From the NCBI RefSeq assembly GCF_009604385.1, contig NZ_WEGJ01000027.1, positions 26,537 to 90,536 on the forward strand: 64,000 nucleotides of DNA. The letters are read 5' to 3'. Positions 23,750 through 30,383 of the stretch are shown piece after piece. The notes beneath the pieces are model-generated. The model was not told where the DNA came from. It worked only from the letters and a program-made list of their open reading frames with translations, and did not search any database. The translations under genes were made by a program, and so were the position numbers. This DNA comes from Streptomyces smaragdinus (GTDB taxonomy: Bacteria > Actinomycetota > Actinomycetes > Streptomycetales > Streptomycetaceae). How positions within the stretch are numbered: position 1 is the first letter of the stretch; the number at the start of each line of letters is the position of its first letter.

Positions 23750-23795
23750 GCCCCGGGCCGGATCCGATCCGGCGGCATCACGCCTGGTCCGGGGC
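23750..23795 (-). ncRNA. tRNA-like minihelix element 7
   Basis: Minus strand: P1 GCCCCGG/CCGGGGC; 15-nt linker with GGC-GTGAT-GCC, the reverse of the GCC/GGC pairing in element 1; arm GCCGG-ATCGGAT-CCGGC. Begins 9 nt after the TGA at 23805-23807 and ends 36 nt before the RapZ-like start. Confidence 0.65.
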
Positions 23796-23804
23796 TGAAA
23801 GGGG

Positions 23805-23996
23805 TCAGCTGGCGGTGACTCGTGCGCGTCGGTGCATGCGGGAGTCCTCGCCCTGACGGACGGAAGGGGTTGGGGTGAGCCCGTTGAAGGTGCGCTCACC
23901 GGGCCCGGTGCTCTGCCAGGCGCGGTCCGGCGTGGGGCCGCGGTTGTCGCTCGTGCGGCCGGCGCCGCCCTCGACCTCGTTCCTCCACCTGGCCAC
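23805..23996 (-). CDS. 63-aa hypothetical protein
   Basis: Encodes MARWRNEVEGGAGR... from GTG 23996, 3 bp after the preceding stop. Polar, disordered-looking, with an RTFNGLTPTPS segment. Real by position in the operon; no family recognised. Confidence 0.5.
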   Translation of the reverse strand: MARWRNEVEGGAGRTSDNRGPTPDRAWQSTGPGERTFNGLTPTPSVRQGEDSRMHRRARVTAS

Positions 23997-23999
23997 GGC

Positions 24000-24320
24000 T
24001 CAGCCCTCCAGCAGATGGACCAGACCGGCATCGGCAAGCCGACACCGGCACGCGCCCATCACGTCCTGAAGGAACAGCAACCGCTCGAAGTCGGCGCCCG
24101 AAGCGGCCTGCCCGGACAGACGGCGGCTCCACCGAGACGCCCACCGGTAGCCATCCAGCGCATCCGACATCGGCGGCGAGACGTAGGTGAGCTTCCGGCC
24201 GTCGACCACGACGGACTCACCGTCGCGAAGCCCGCCAACGATCCGCCCCAGCTCGTACACCTGCCAGAACGGATGTTCCGCCGGGAAATCAGGCAGAGGC
24301 GCGGCAACAGGACTCGTCAC
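24000..24320 (-). CDS. Hypothetical AICE protein
   Basis: 106 aa (MTSPVAAPLPDFPAEHPFW...). One alpha/beta domain with ELGRIVGGLRDGESVVVDGR and RLLFLQDVMGACRCRLADAG. No catalytic motif visible. Tightly packed between neighbours (3-6 bp gaps). Confidence 0.65.
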   Translation of the reverse strand: MTSPVAAPLPDFPAEHPFWQVYELGRIVGGLRDGESVVVDGRKLTYVSPPMSDALDGYRWASRWSRRLSGQAASGADFERLLFLQDVMGACRCRLADAGLVHLLEG

Positions 24321-24326
24321 GGCCGC

Positions 24327-24533
24327 TCACCGACCCGGCTGGGAGGTGTGGGTGGCCGCGTTCTGCGACGCGTCCTGGTACGCCTCCCGGTAGTACGGCA
24401 GCGATCCCTGGGACGGGTGACCCGGATCAGAAGAGATCGCCACGATCCGCGACGCCAAACCGCCCGCCCGGTGCTGCTCCTCAGCCGCGAACGCCTCCGC
24501 CGGCTGCTCGCTGCTTCCGCTGAACCAGCTCAT
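24327..24533 (-). CDS. 68-aa hypothetical protein
   Basis: MSWFSGSSEQPAEAFAAEEQ... from ATG 24533, with GGAGG 9 nt upstream (a GTG one codon earlier is possible). Acidic helical N-terminal half, polar tail ending THTSQPGR. Shares the MxWF start with the 59-aa protein at 23043. Confidence 0.65.
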   Translation of the reverse strand: MSWFSGSSEQPAEAFAAEEQHRAGGLASRIVAISSDPGHPSQGSLPYYREAYQDASQNAATHTSQPGR

Positions 24534-24539
24534 CACCGA

Positions 24540-24635
24540 CTACCTCCGACCGCGGTTGTCGGACGACTGCCGGTTCTTCTCCTTGAGCTTCCGCGAAAGC
24601 TCCTCGCGCTCCTGATCTGTCAGACTCGTGAACAC
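24540..24635 (-). CDS. 31-aa basic small protein
   Basis: GTG 24635 is preceded by GAGGAGGAG 6 nt upstream and encodes MFTSLTDQEREELSRKLKEK... ending in a basic tail. A single charged helix. It is the first gene of the leftward operon. The frame stays open upstream for 179 codons, but that part has no coding character. Confidence 0.6.
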   Translation of the reverse strand: MFTSLTDQEREELSRKLKEKNRQSSDNRGRR

Positions 24636-25310
24636 GTCAGGCTCCTCCTCTTCAGGGACCTGTCGGCGGGCCCGGTGTTCCAGCACCGGGCCCGCATTCG
24701 TACGGAACCGCTCCGGCTCCCCGCGCCCCGGCCCGAACACGACACCGCAAAGCGGCGCCCGGTCGGGCCGGAGAGGCAGCCGCCGCAGCCAGCAGGCTGC
24801 GGAAGCGGAGAGGTGTTGCGTCAGACCTCCTACTCGCGTGGTGCCGCTGACCCCGGGGAGGTCTGGTTCCCGGAGCGCGTCGCGGCGTGAATGTCGGCCA
24901 CGCGGTTCTTTAAAGCCGACTGCGTGTCCCCGTTGGGTGGGGCCCGGTTGTGACACGGGCCCGATCTCGATCGGCTGGTCTCCACTCGCCCCGACCGGCG
25001 CTGTCACGGTCGCCATGCTGCGGTGGATCACGCTGTTGAGTTGTGATTTATGCAGGTCAAGCAAGCGGTAAGCACCCCTTCCAGGATGCTGTACCTGTAT
25101 TACATGTTCAACACTGTGCAGTGAGTGATGGCGCCGTGTCAACCCGCTTCGATGGATTGGCGAGCCGGTCACTCGTCTGCGTTACGTAAGTAGCTTCGGG
25201 TGAACAGGCGAGACAGCAGACGCACTGGCCGGACGACTGCTGTACGGCTCGGGACGTCCTCGGGTACGTTCAAGTCGTCCCAACTCGTCCCAGCTATGGG
25301 GAGGAAGTCG
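24636..25310. promoter_or_regulatory. Divergent control region of the AICE
   Basis: 675 bp without a credible gene, between the leftward operon and the rightward XRE gene. It holds a hairpin CCGCAGCC/GGCTGCGG (24783-24802), a 9-bp inverted repeat CAGACCTCC/GGAGGTCTG (24822-24830, 24857-24865), an AT-richer stretch at about 25025-25125 with a CACTG-TG-CAGTG dyad, and two direct copies of AASTCGTCCC (about 25271-25290) just before the XRE start. It probably carries the main promoters and operators of the element; individual boxes cannot be assigned. Confidence 0.45.
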
Positions 25311-26078
25311 ATGGCCAACGAGCGGTTACGGGGCGCGATCGTCGCGGCCGGCCTGACGATGGAAGCGGTGGCGGAGCGGATCGGCGTCGATCCCAAGACC
25401 GTCGAACGCTGGATCAACACCGAGGGGCGAAAGCCGTACCGCCGGTTCCAGTACGCCCTGTCGTCACTCCTCGGCGCGGAGGTGTCCTACCTCTGGTCAG
25501 ATGAGTCCACGTCGGCTCAGGTCACCGAAGCAGGGAATGCGGAACTCCTGAAGCTCTATCCGCACCGCTCCGTCGTCCCGCACAATCTGTGGCCGAAGCT
25601 CTACGCCCAGGCACGCGGACATTTCGACGTTCTGGTCTATTCCGGATTCTGGCTCACGGAAGACGCCGCATTCCATCAGGTAGTCAAGGAGAAGTCGGCG
25701 GCCGGCGTGCCCGTGCGATTCATGCTCGGCGATCCCGACTGTGCGGCTGTTGCCCAACGCGGAGAGGATGAAGGAATCGGGCAGGCCATGGCCAGCAAGA
25801 TTCGAAACGCGCTCCTGAATTACGCATCACTGTTCCGTCTGCCCGGAGTGGAGTTTCGTCTGCACAGCACAACGCTCTACAACTCGCTCTATCGAGCAGA
25901 TGACCAGTTACTGGCGAACGGCCACCTGTACGGCGTCGGCGCCTACATGGCCCCCGTGCTGCATATCCAGCGGGTACCGGGCGGAGAACTCTTCGACGCA
26001 TATGCGGAGAGCATTGAGCGCACCTGGGAAGTCTCGCGCCGCATCACCTCACCTACTGACCTGGGAGCGAATCTCTGA
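25311..26078 (+). CDS. XRE-family regulator with DUF5919-type C-terminal domain
   Basis: 255 aa from ATG 25311 (GGGGAGGAAG upstream). N-terminal HTH (RGAIVAAGLTMEAVAERIGVDPKTVERWI, split at residue 20) is followed by the YRRFQYALSSLLG linker and an alpha/beta domain (FDVLVYSGFWL, GVPVRFMLGDPDC, VEFRLHSTTLYNS) of the DUF5919 kind, distantly like a phospholipase-D/nucleotide-sensing fold. Likely a ligand-responsive regulator of the element. Its stop overlaps the Nudix start (TGATG), so the two are one operon. Confidence 0.85.
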   Translation: MANERLRGAIVAAGLTMEAVAERIGVDPKTVERWINTEGRKPYRRFQYALSSLLGAEVSYLWSDESTSAQVTEAGNAELLKLYPHRSVVPHNLWPKLYAQARGHFDVLVYSGFWLTEDAAFHQVVKEKSAAGVPVRFMLGDPDCAAVAQRGEDEGIGQAMASKIRNALLNYASLFRLPGVEFRLHSTTLYNSLYRADDQLLANGHLYGVGAYMAPVLHIQRVPGGELFDAYAESIERTWEVSRRITSPTDLGANL

Positions 26079-26551
26079 TGGCCAGGATTGACTATTACCA
26101 CGACCCGGACGCTCCAGCGCCGAACTCGGTCGTTCCATCCGTCACGGCTGTCGTACGCAACGACGGGGGCGATCTACTCATGATTCACCGCACAGACAAT
26201 GATCTGTGGGCAATTCCAGGCGGCGGCCACGATGCGGGCGAGTCTATTTCTGAAACCGTGGTACGGGAGGTCGAAGAGGAGACTGGTATCAAGGTCGCCG
26301 TGGAAAGCCTGGTGGGAACGTACACAAGCCCGCAGCACGTCATGAAGTACGACGATGGAGAAGTTCGCCAACAGTTCTCGATCTGCTTCCGCGCGCGGCC
26401 GGTCGGGGGAGAACTGCGCACCAGCGCGGAATCAAAGGAGGTCCGCTGGGTTTCCCCGGCGGACCTGGACAAGCTCAATGTTCACCCGTCTATACGGCTC
26501 CGGATCGAGCACGGTTTGGACGAATCGCGGACAGAGCCCTACATCGGCTGA
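26078..26551 (+). CDS. Nudix hydrolase (possible Pif-like)
   Basis: 157 aa. Nudix box G-G-H-D-A-G-E ... VVREVEEETGI matches GX5EX7REUXEEXGU; the fold continues with YTSPQHVM and RFRARPVGG-type strands. It is coupled to the DUF5919 regulator, a pairing common in Streptomyces, where the regulator may sense the Nudix substrate. It could also serve as an immunity factor like pSAM2 Pif. Its 3' end overlaps the convergent HD gene by 13 bp. Confidence 0.87.
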   Translation: MARIDYYHDPDAPAPNSVVPSVTAVVRNDGGDLLMIHRTDNDLWAIPGGGHDAGESISETVVREVEEETGIKVAVESLVGTYTSPQHVMKYDDGEVRQQFSICFRARPVGGELRTSAESKEVRWVSPADLDKLNVHPSIRLRIEHGLDESRTEPYIG

Positions 26552-27117
26552 GCGATCGCGACCGCACGTGTCGCGGCAAGCCGTGCTTCCACACGGTCCG
26601 CAGCCGCATGGATGCCCGGAGTGGCACGCTTGATGAACCGAGTCACCAGTTCCCCGGGGCCATAGCGGTCCTGGATCTCGCTGACCCGGGCACGGATGCT
26701 GGTGACGCACCCGTCCGGCGTTGTCGTCATGTCGCAGAACACCATGGCGTCGACCAGCTCCGGCCGCTCCAAGTCGAACTCGGTCTCCAGCTCGTCGCGC
26801 AACCCCCGCTCCTCAGCCTCGAGCAGAGCGAACGAGTGGTGCGCCACGAGGCTGACCACCCGCTCATCGGCTTGCACCTGGTCCCGCAGGAACCGGGCCC
26901 CATCCAGCGGGTGGAACCCCGTGGTGGCCAGCGCCGGCGCGTACCCAATGTCGTGCAGTACTGCCGCCGCTTCCAGCACCTCAGCGTCCCTCTCGGAGAA
27001 CAGCGGTCGCAGCTCTCGCGCCCGGCGAGCGACGCCCTGAACGTGCGCCCATCGACGCGGCAGGGGTTCAGCAAGTGTGTCCTCGGACAGCTTGTATGCC
27101 CAGGTGATCAGGGACAT
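26539..27117 (-). CDS. HD-domain phosphohydrolase
   Basis: 192 aa with the HD metal motif: H in RRWAHVQGVA, HD in AAVLHDIGYA, then HHSF and D in DAMVFCDMTT. Related to predicted nucleotide or phosphate-ester hydrolases of the HDIG type. Located between Nudix and GntR genes in the regulatory end, 11 bp downstream of the GntR gene's stop-proximal end in the gene order, and probably co-expressed with it or read separately. Substrate unknown. Confidence 0.83.
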   Translation of the reverse strand: MSLITWAYKLSEDTLAEPLPRRWAHVQGVARRARELRPLFSERDAEVLEAAAVLHDIGYAPALATTGFHPLDGARFLRDQVQADERVVSLVAHHSFALLEAEERGLRDELETEFDLERPELVDAMVFCDMTTTPDGCVTSIRARVSEIQDRYGPGELVTRFIKRATPGIHAAADRVEARLAATRAVAIAQPM

Positions 27118-27128
27118 GGGGTTCCTTC

Positions 27129-27572
27129 CTACGATTCCGAAGTCTTGTCTGGCAGAGCACGCACAAGACGAGGCTTCCCGGGCCGCGCTTCCAGAAGTCC
27201 ACGCCCCTCCAGCTGCGCAACCGCACTGCGCACGGCCACCCGGGAGGCTCCAAGACGCTCACAGAGTTTCGCCTCGGACAGGAAGACATCGCCCGGCTTC
27301 ATGTCCGCCCGGATGACGGCTTCGATCCGCTCGACCAGCGGCCGACGGTCGGCTCCTGCGGTCCTCCTCCAGCCCAGGCCGTGAACAGGCTCGATCAGAC
27401 CCTCATCCCGCAGTACGGCAAGAGCCTTCCGCACAGTGCCGCGCGCCACGCCAAACCGAGCGCTCAGCTCACTCTCGGGCGGAACGCGCTCAATGGCGCC
27501 CTCCCCTGTCAGCTCACCGCGCAGTTCCTCGGCGATCGACCGGAACGTGCCTCGCGGACTGGTTGCCACCAT
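27129..27572 (-). CDS. GntR-type regulator with two winged-helix domains (KorSA-like role)
   Basis: 147 aa. Two consecutive GntR winged helices: FRSIAEELRGELTGE ... PPESELSARFGVARGTVRKAL (residues 9-65) and LVERIEAVIRADMKPGD ... SEAKLCERLGASRVAVRSAV (about 78-140). No effector domain. pSAM2 is kept silent by KorSA, a GntR protein, so this is the candidate repressor of the element. Start ATG 27572; the open frame upstream is not coding-like. The tandem arrangement could let one monomer span two half-sites. Confidence 0.82.
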   Translation of the reverse strand: MVATSPRGTFRSIAEELRGELTGEGAIERVPPESELSARFGVARGTVRKALAVLRDEGLIEPVHGLGWRRTAGADRRPLVERIEAVIRADMKPGDVFLSEAKLCERLGASRVAVRSAVAQLEGRGLLEARPGKPRLVRALPDKTSES

Positions 27573-27936
27573 CCGGACTCCTTCAGCTTCGGATTCACTG
27601 CCAGCCTGACACAGGGAGAACCCGGCGAGCGAGTGCCCTCTTCCAGCCCCCGGCTGCGGCCTCAAGCGCCCTGTTCCCCCAGGCGTCCCCAAGGAGTGGA
27701 TGGCACGGGTGACGCCCTGGTCAGACCCCGTACAGTCGGCCCACTGAAAAGCTACCGCCCCCGGCCGTTGCACCCGATGATGCAGGTTCCCCTGATAAAC
27801 GGTGGAGCCGCGGGGAGTGAACGGGGAGTGGATCAAGAAAACCGCGCCGTTCGGCGCCCACGTTGACCAACGCAGACCAAGCCCCTGACCTGCACGGACA
27901 CCCAAGTCACCTGGTCAGCGATCTTCCCGCACGTTA
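27573..27936. promoter_or_regulatory. Right-end region between GntR gene and attR
   Basis: 364 bp without a credible gene. It contains the right subterminal repeat (27812-27837) and, between it and attR, spaced ACCAA/AGACCAAG motifs (about 27860-27881) that could be further integrase contacts. The GntR promoter must lie at the left side of this region. Confidence 0.5.
27812..27837 (+). repeat. Right subterminal repeat, candidate integrase arm site
   Basis: Exact 26-bp copy of 6284-6309 (two GGGGAGTG units plus GATCAAG), 99 bp inside attR. In the excised circle the two copies flank attP in the same orientation. Confidence 0.6.
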
Positions 27937-27979
27937 TTCGGGACGAAGAGGTCGTGGGTTCAAATCCCGCCACCCCGAC
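27937..27979 (+). repeat. attR, 43-bp att core repeat
   Basis: Identical to 6170-6212. It carries only the tRNA-Pro 3' half, from the anticodon loop on; the 5' half is missing, so this is not a second tRNA gene. Confidence 0.95.
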
Positions 27980-27988
27980 AGATGACAG

Positions 27989-28016
27989 AGGGCTCGGTGA
28001 TTATTCACCGGGCCCT
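27989..28016 (+). terminator. Original tRNA-Pro terminator, displaced by the AICE
   Basis: 12-bp stem with one G-U pair (27989-28000, 28005-28016) and loop TTAT, 10 bp beyond attR. It stands where a terminator would follow tRNA-Pro in an empty site. The stretch 28017-28169 shows nothing else I can name. Confidence 0.7.
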
Positions 28017-28169
28017 TCGTCATTCCGTTCGCGATTCGCCTTCCGCCGCGAGGAGTTGGGGCACCGGATACGGCTGTTCGGCATGCGTGTTCCCCAAAGA
28101 CGTCCCCACGGCGAGTCGCAGACTCTACGTGCCGCCGACGACGAGTCCCGCAACCCGGCCACACTCACG

Positions 28170-29258
28170 TCACTCCTCGTCGCCGGTCAGCTGTGCGACG
28201 GCGAAGCTCATGTGCTGGATATGGCCGACACGGATCCAAGTCTCCGCATTGCCCGTGCCCGCCGAGCCCGTGCCGTACGCGCAGGCTTCGAGCCAGCGCT
28301 CGCCTTCGCTCCCGCCCCGGCGGAAGATCTCCGCCTCGGCAATCCGACGGGCGACGGCCCGGACCCGCTCGCTGCGGCGCGGGGCACGGGTAGGGGCCGG
28401 GGCTACCAGGAAGGCGTCGGGAGCGGTGTAACGCATCAGGCCCCATGGCGGCCCAGGCCGCCGGATGGACGGGATGTTGGCGCTCAGGGCGTGTTCGGCC
28501 GAGTAATCGCCGTAGAGCAGGTGGCCCCGGAATTCCGGGCGCGAATTGCGGACCAGACGGTGTGCAAGCCAGTCGTGGCGGGGGACGACGAGCGGCGGGC
28601 CGCCGGCAAAGGAGGGAACCCTACGCGGGAAGGCCCCTGCAGCGAGCACCACCGTGCGCCAGGGCCGTAGCCCGGCGAGAAGGTCGAGCGCTGACAGCGC
28701 GATCTTGCCGGCGTCAGCCGTGTCCGTCACTGGCCCGAGGTCGAGGAGGAGGTCGAGTTGCGACGGAGGCAGCCGGACCCGGTCCACGAGTTCGAGGAGT
28801 TCGGTCGAACATGATTCCTCGGGCAGCGTGTCCAGCAGGATGCGGACCCCCAGGCCGCGCCCACTGAGCAGGGCGAGATCCGCGGTGTACCGCTGGAGTC
28901 CGTGGTCCCGCTCCGGGCCGGTGACAAGCCGCAGGGGGCTTCCGGTCGCCAGGCGCCACAATCCGTTCGCGGAGGCCTCGATGAATCGCTCGACGTGCGT
29001 GGCATCTACCCAGCCGACGGAAGTGGACGACGCTTCGAGAACGGCGTCGATGCACCGTGTGAGCCATCGGCCGAAGAGCGTGGGACTTTCCTCGGTATCG
29101 AACCCGGATCCCGCTCCGCGAGAGCGCTCGGGGCCGGTACGTGGCACGAACGTCCACAAGGGGGCGATGCGCCTGCGGACGCGGGGGTCCAGCTGCTCGT
29201 ACGCTTGCCAGGCATCGCGTCTTGTCGGCAGGAAGGGCACGTAGACCGGATCCACCAC
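28170..29258 (-). CDS. Beta-family protein (T4 beta-like, PF14350 type)
   Basis: 362 aa from GTG 29258 (GGGGGGAA upstream). Opens YVPFLPTRRDAWQAYEQLDP and RIAPLWTFVPR, then a TIM-barrel-like series of strands (LRLVTGPERD, GVRILLDTL, LDLLLDLGPV, WRTVVLAAGAFPR) ending with LMRYT and AEAEIFRRGG-type segments, all as in bacterial beta-family proteins. The function is unknown; relatives occur on phages and in accessory islands. It lies just outside attR, so it belongs to the flank, not the AICE. Confidence 0.72.
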   Translation of the reverse strand: MVDPVYVPFLPTRRDAWQAYEQLDPRVRRRIAPLWTFVPRTGPERSRGAGSGFDTEESPTLFGRWLTRCIDAVLEASSTSVGWVDATHVERFIEASANGLWRLATGSPLRLVTGPERDHGLQRYTADLALLSGRGLGVRILLDTLPEESCSTELLELVDRVRLPPSQLDLLLDLGPVTDTADAGKIALSALDLLAGLRPWRTVVLAAGAFPRRVPSFAGGPPLVVPRHDWLAHRLVRNSRPEFRGHLLYGDYSAEHALSANIPSIRRPGPPWGLMRYTAPDAFLVAPAPTRAPRRSERVRAVARRIAEAEIFRRGGSEGERWLEACAYGTGSAGTGNAETWIRVGHIQHMSFAVAQLTGDEE

Positions 29259-29470
29259 CGCAGTTCCCCCCGTCGACCGCCGCGTCGCCGTGTGAACGAA
29301 CCACCCTCGGTAGAAGGGTGACCTACAGCCCGCGACCGGCGATACGGAGCCTTTCCGGCCATGAGGGGATTACTTCGCATTCCAGCCGCCCGGAATCGGG
29401 AGGGTTTCTCCTCTTCGGGCGCGACTGCTCGTGGTGGCGGATCAGTCGCCCCGGCGGTATGGTCGGCGGT

Positions 29471-29749
29471 ATGGCAACGAAGAAGTACACCGTGACGCTG
29501 CCGGAGGAGCTGGCTGAGGAGATCCGCTCCGAGGTCGGTCCCGGGGGCTTCAGCCGGTACGTCACGCAGGCCGTGGAGCGGCAGCGCGAGCGGGAGCGGC
29601 TGCATGAGGCCGTCGGCTGGTGGGAGGGCGAATACGGAGCCGTCACGGCGGAGGAACTGGCCGAGGCGGAGTCCGAGCGCCGGGAGATCGAGCGGGCTCA
29701 CGCCGAGCGCGAGGGGCAGGCTGCCGACCCGCACGGGGCTGCCGCGTGA
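29471..29749 (+). CDS. RHH/CopG-type antitoxin
   Basis: 92 aa. MATKKYTVTLPEELAEEIRSE followed by SRYVTQAVERQRER is a ribbon-helix-helix with a basic helix, and the C-terminal half is an acidic helix that would neutralise the toxin. TGA overlaps the toxin GTG (GTGA). The 190 bp before it contain no other gene. Confidence 0.83.
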   Translation: MATKKYTVTLPEELAEEIRSEVGPGGFSRYVTQAVERQRERERLHEAVGWWEGEYGAVTAEELAEAESERREIERAHAEREGQAADPHGAAA

Positions 29750-30144
29750 GCGTCGAGCAGGTCTATCTGCTCGACAGCGAGGGGCTGTCCCAGTGGGTGC
29801 GCGGTGACCGGCGGATGGGTGCGCGTATCAAGGACGCGGACCGGGCGGACATCCCCGTCGTCACCACGTCGATGACCCTCGTCGAGGCTTACCACGCCAA
29901 GCTCCACCGGCCGGCATGGCGCTGGGCGCTGTCGCGGCTGCGCGTCGAGCCCGTCACCGAGCAGGTCGCCGACGCCGCCATCGACCTCCTCCAGGATGCC
30001 GGGCTTCACGGCCACAAGTACGCCATCGACGCCGTCCTGGCCGCCGTGGCCCTGCGGCAGCCGGGACGCGTCACGATCTTCACCTCCGACGAGGACGACA
30101 TGCGCAAGCTCTGCGGCGACCGGGTCGTGGTCGTAAGGCTCTGA
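29746..30144 (+). CDS. PIN-domain toxin (VapC-like)
   Basis: 132 aa. Acidic active-site residues are in place: D in YLLDSEGL, E in TLVEAYHAK, D in YAIDAVLAA and D in FTSDEDDM. Such toxins are Mg-dependent ribonucleases. It is coupled to the RHH antitoxin upstream, forming a type II toxin-antitoxin pair 1.5 kb outside attR. Confidence 0.85.
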   Translation: MSVEQVYLLDSEGLSQWVRGDRRMGARIKDADRADIPVVTTSMTLVEAYHAKLHRPAWRWALSRLRVEPVTEQVADAAIDLLQDAGLHGHKYAIDAVLAAVALRQPGRVTIFTSDEDDMRKLCGDRVVVVRL

Positions 30145-30157
30145 CTGCGCGAACGGC

Positions 30158-30340
30158 ATGCTCGGCGAGATTGCCGTCGACCGTGTCGCCAAGGCCAACC
30201 GCGCCGAGGTCCCGCGCCTCGTGGCTGACAACATCCCGAACAGTCAGCTCCACGTGTTCCCGCAGCGGGCCACCGGATCCAGATCGAACAAGCAGACCGC
30301 TTCTTCTCGGTGGCGCGTCACTTCCTGGAGTCTCAGGCCG
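30158..30340 (+). pseudogene. Degraded alpha/beta hydrolase 3' fragment
   Basis: In one frame VADNIPNSQLHVFPQ and, one base out of frame, IQIEQADRFFSVARHFLE: together the typical C-terminal end of an alpha/beta hydrolase, with the usual GHW catalytic-His stretch lost at the frameshift near 30277. The catalytic Ser and Asp parts are absent. A remnant of a lost gene. Confidence 0.5.
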
Positions 30341-30383
30341 GGACGGGTGCCCGATCCGGACCCCCGCCCTCCGCTGTCGTAGG

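Larger units (their letters stand above)
6170..27979. mobile_element. Integrated AICE (pSAM2-like), about 21.8 kb
   Basis: Bounded by 43-bp identical repeats overlapping the tRNA-Pro 3' half (attL) and repeated without the rest of the tRNA (attR). Contents match an AICE: tyrosine integrase and Xis next to att, prim-pol plus ATPase replication genes, an FtsK/Tra translocase for double-stranded DNA transfer, a DUF2637 membrane protein, a DNA methyltransferase and GntR/XRE regulators. pSAM2 also uses a tRNA-Pro gene. The replication pair points to the prim-pol type of AICE rather than the rolling-circle RepSA type. All boundaries are read directly; mobility today is inferred from intact genes. 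Confidence 0.95.

Noticed and set aside
16769..23795. The tRNA-like modules as real tRNA genes
   Set aside because: Only 46-61 nt; D-arm and a true anticodon arm are missing and the first T-loop base is not T. They cannot be aminoacylated decoding tRNAs.
24636..25172. N-terminal extension of the 31-aa protein to a 210-aa gene
   Set aside because: The extension covers hairpins and the AT-richer control region and lacks coding character, whereas GTG 24635 has a strong ribosome site.
26539..26551. Frame error because Nudix and HD genes overlap
   Set aside because: A 13-bp tail-to-tail overlap; both proteins have complete domains, so no error need be assumed.
27573..27905. N-terminal extension of the GntR protein
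   Set aside because: The open frame covers the subterminal repeat and promoter region; ATG 27572 gives the normal start of the winged helix.
27937..27979. Second tRNA-Pro gene at the right end of the AICE
   Set aside because: Only the 3' half is present; the acceptor 5' strand, D-arm and half of the anticodon arm are absent. It is attR.
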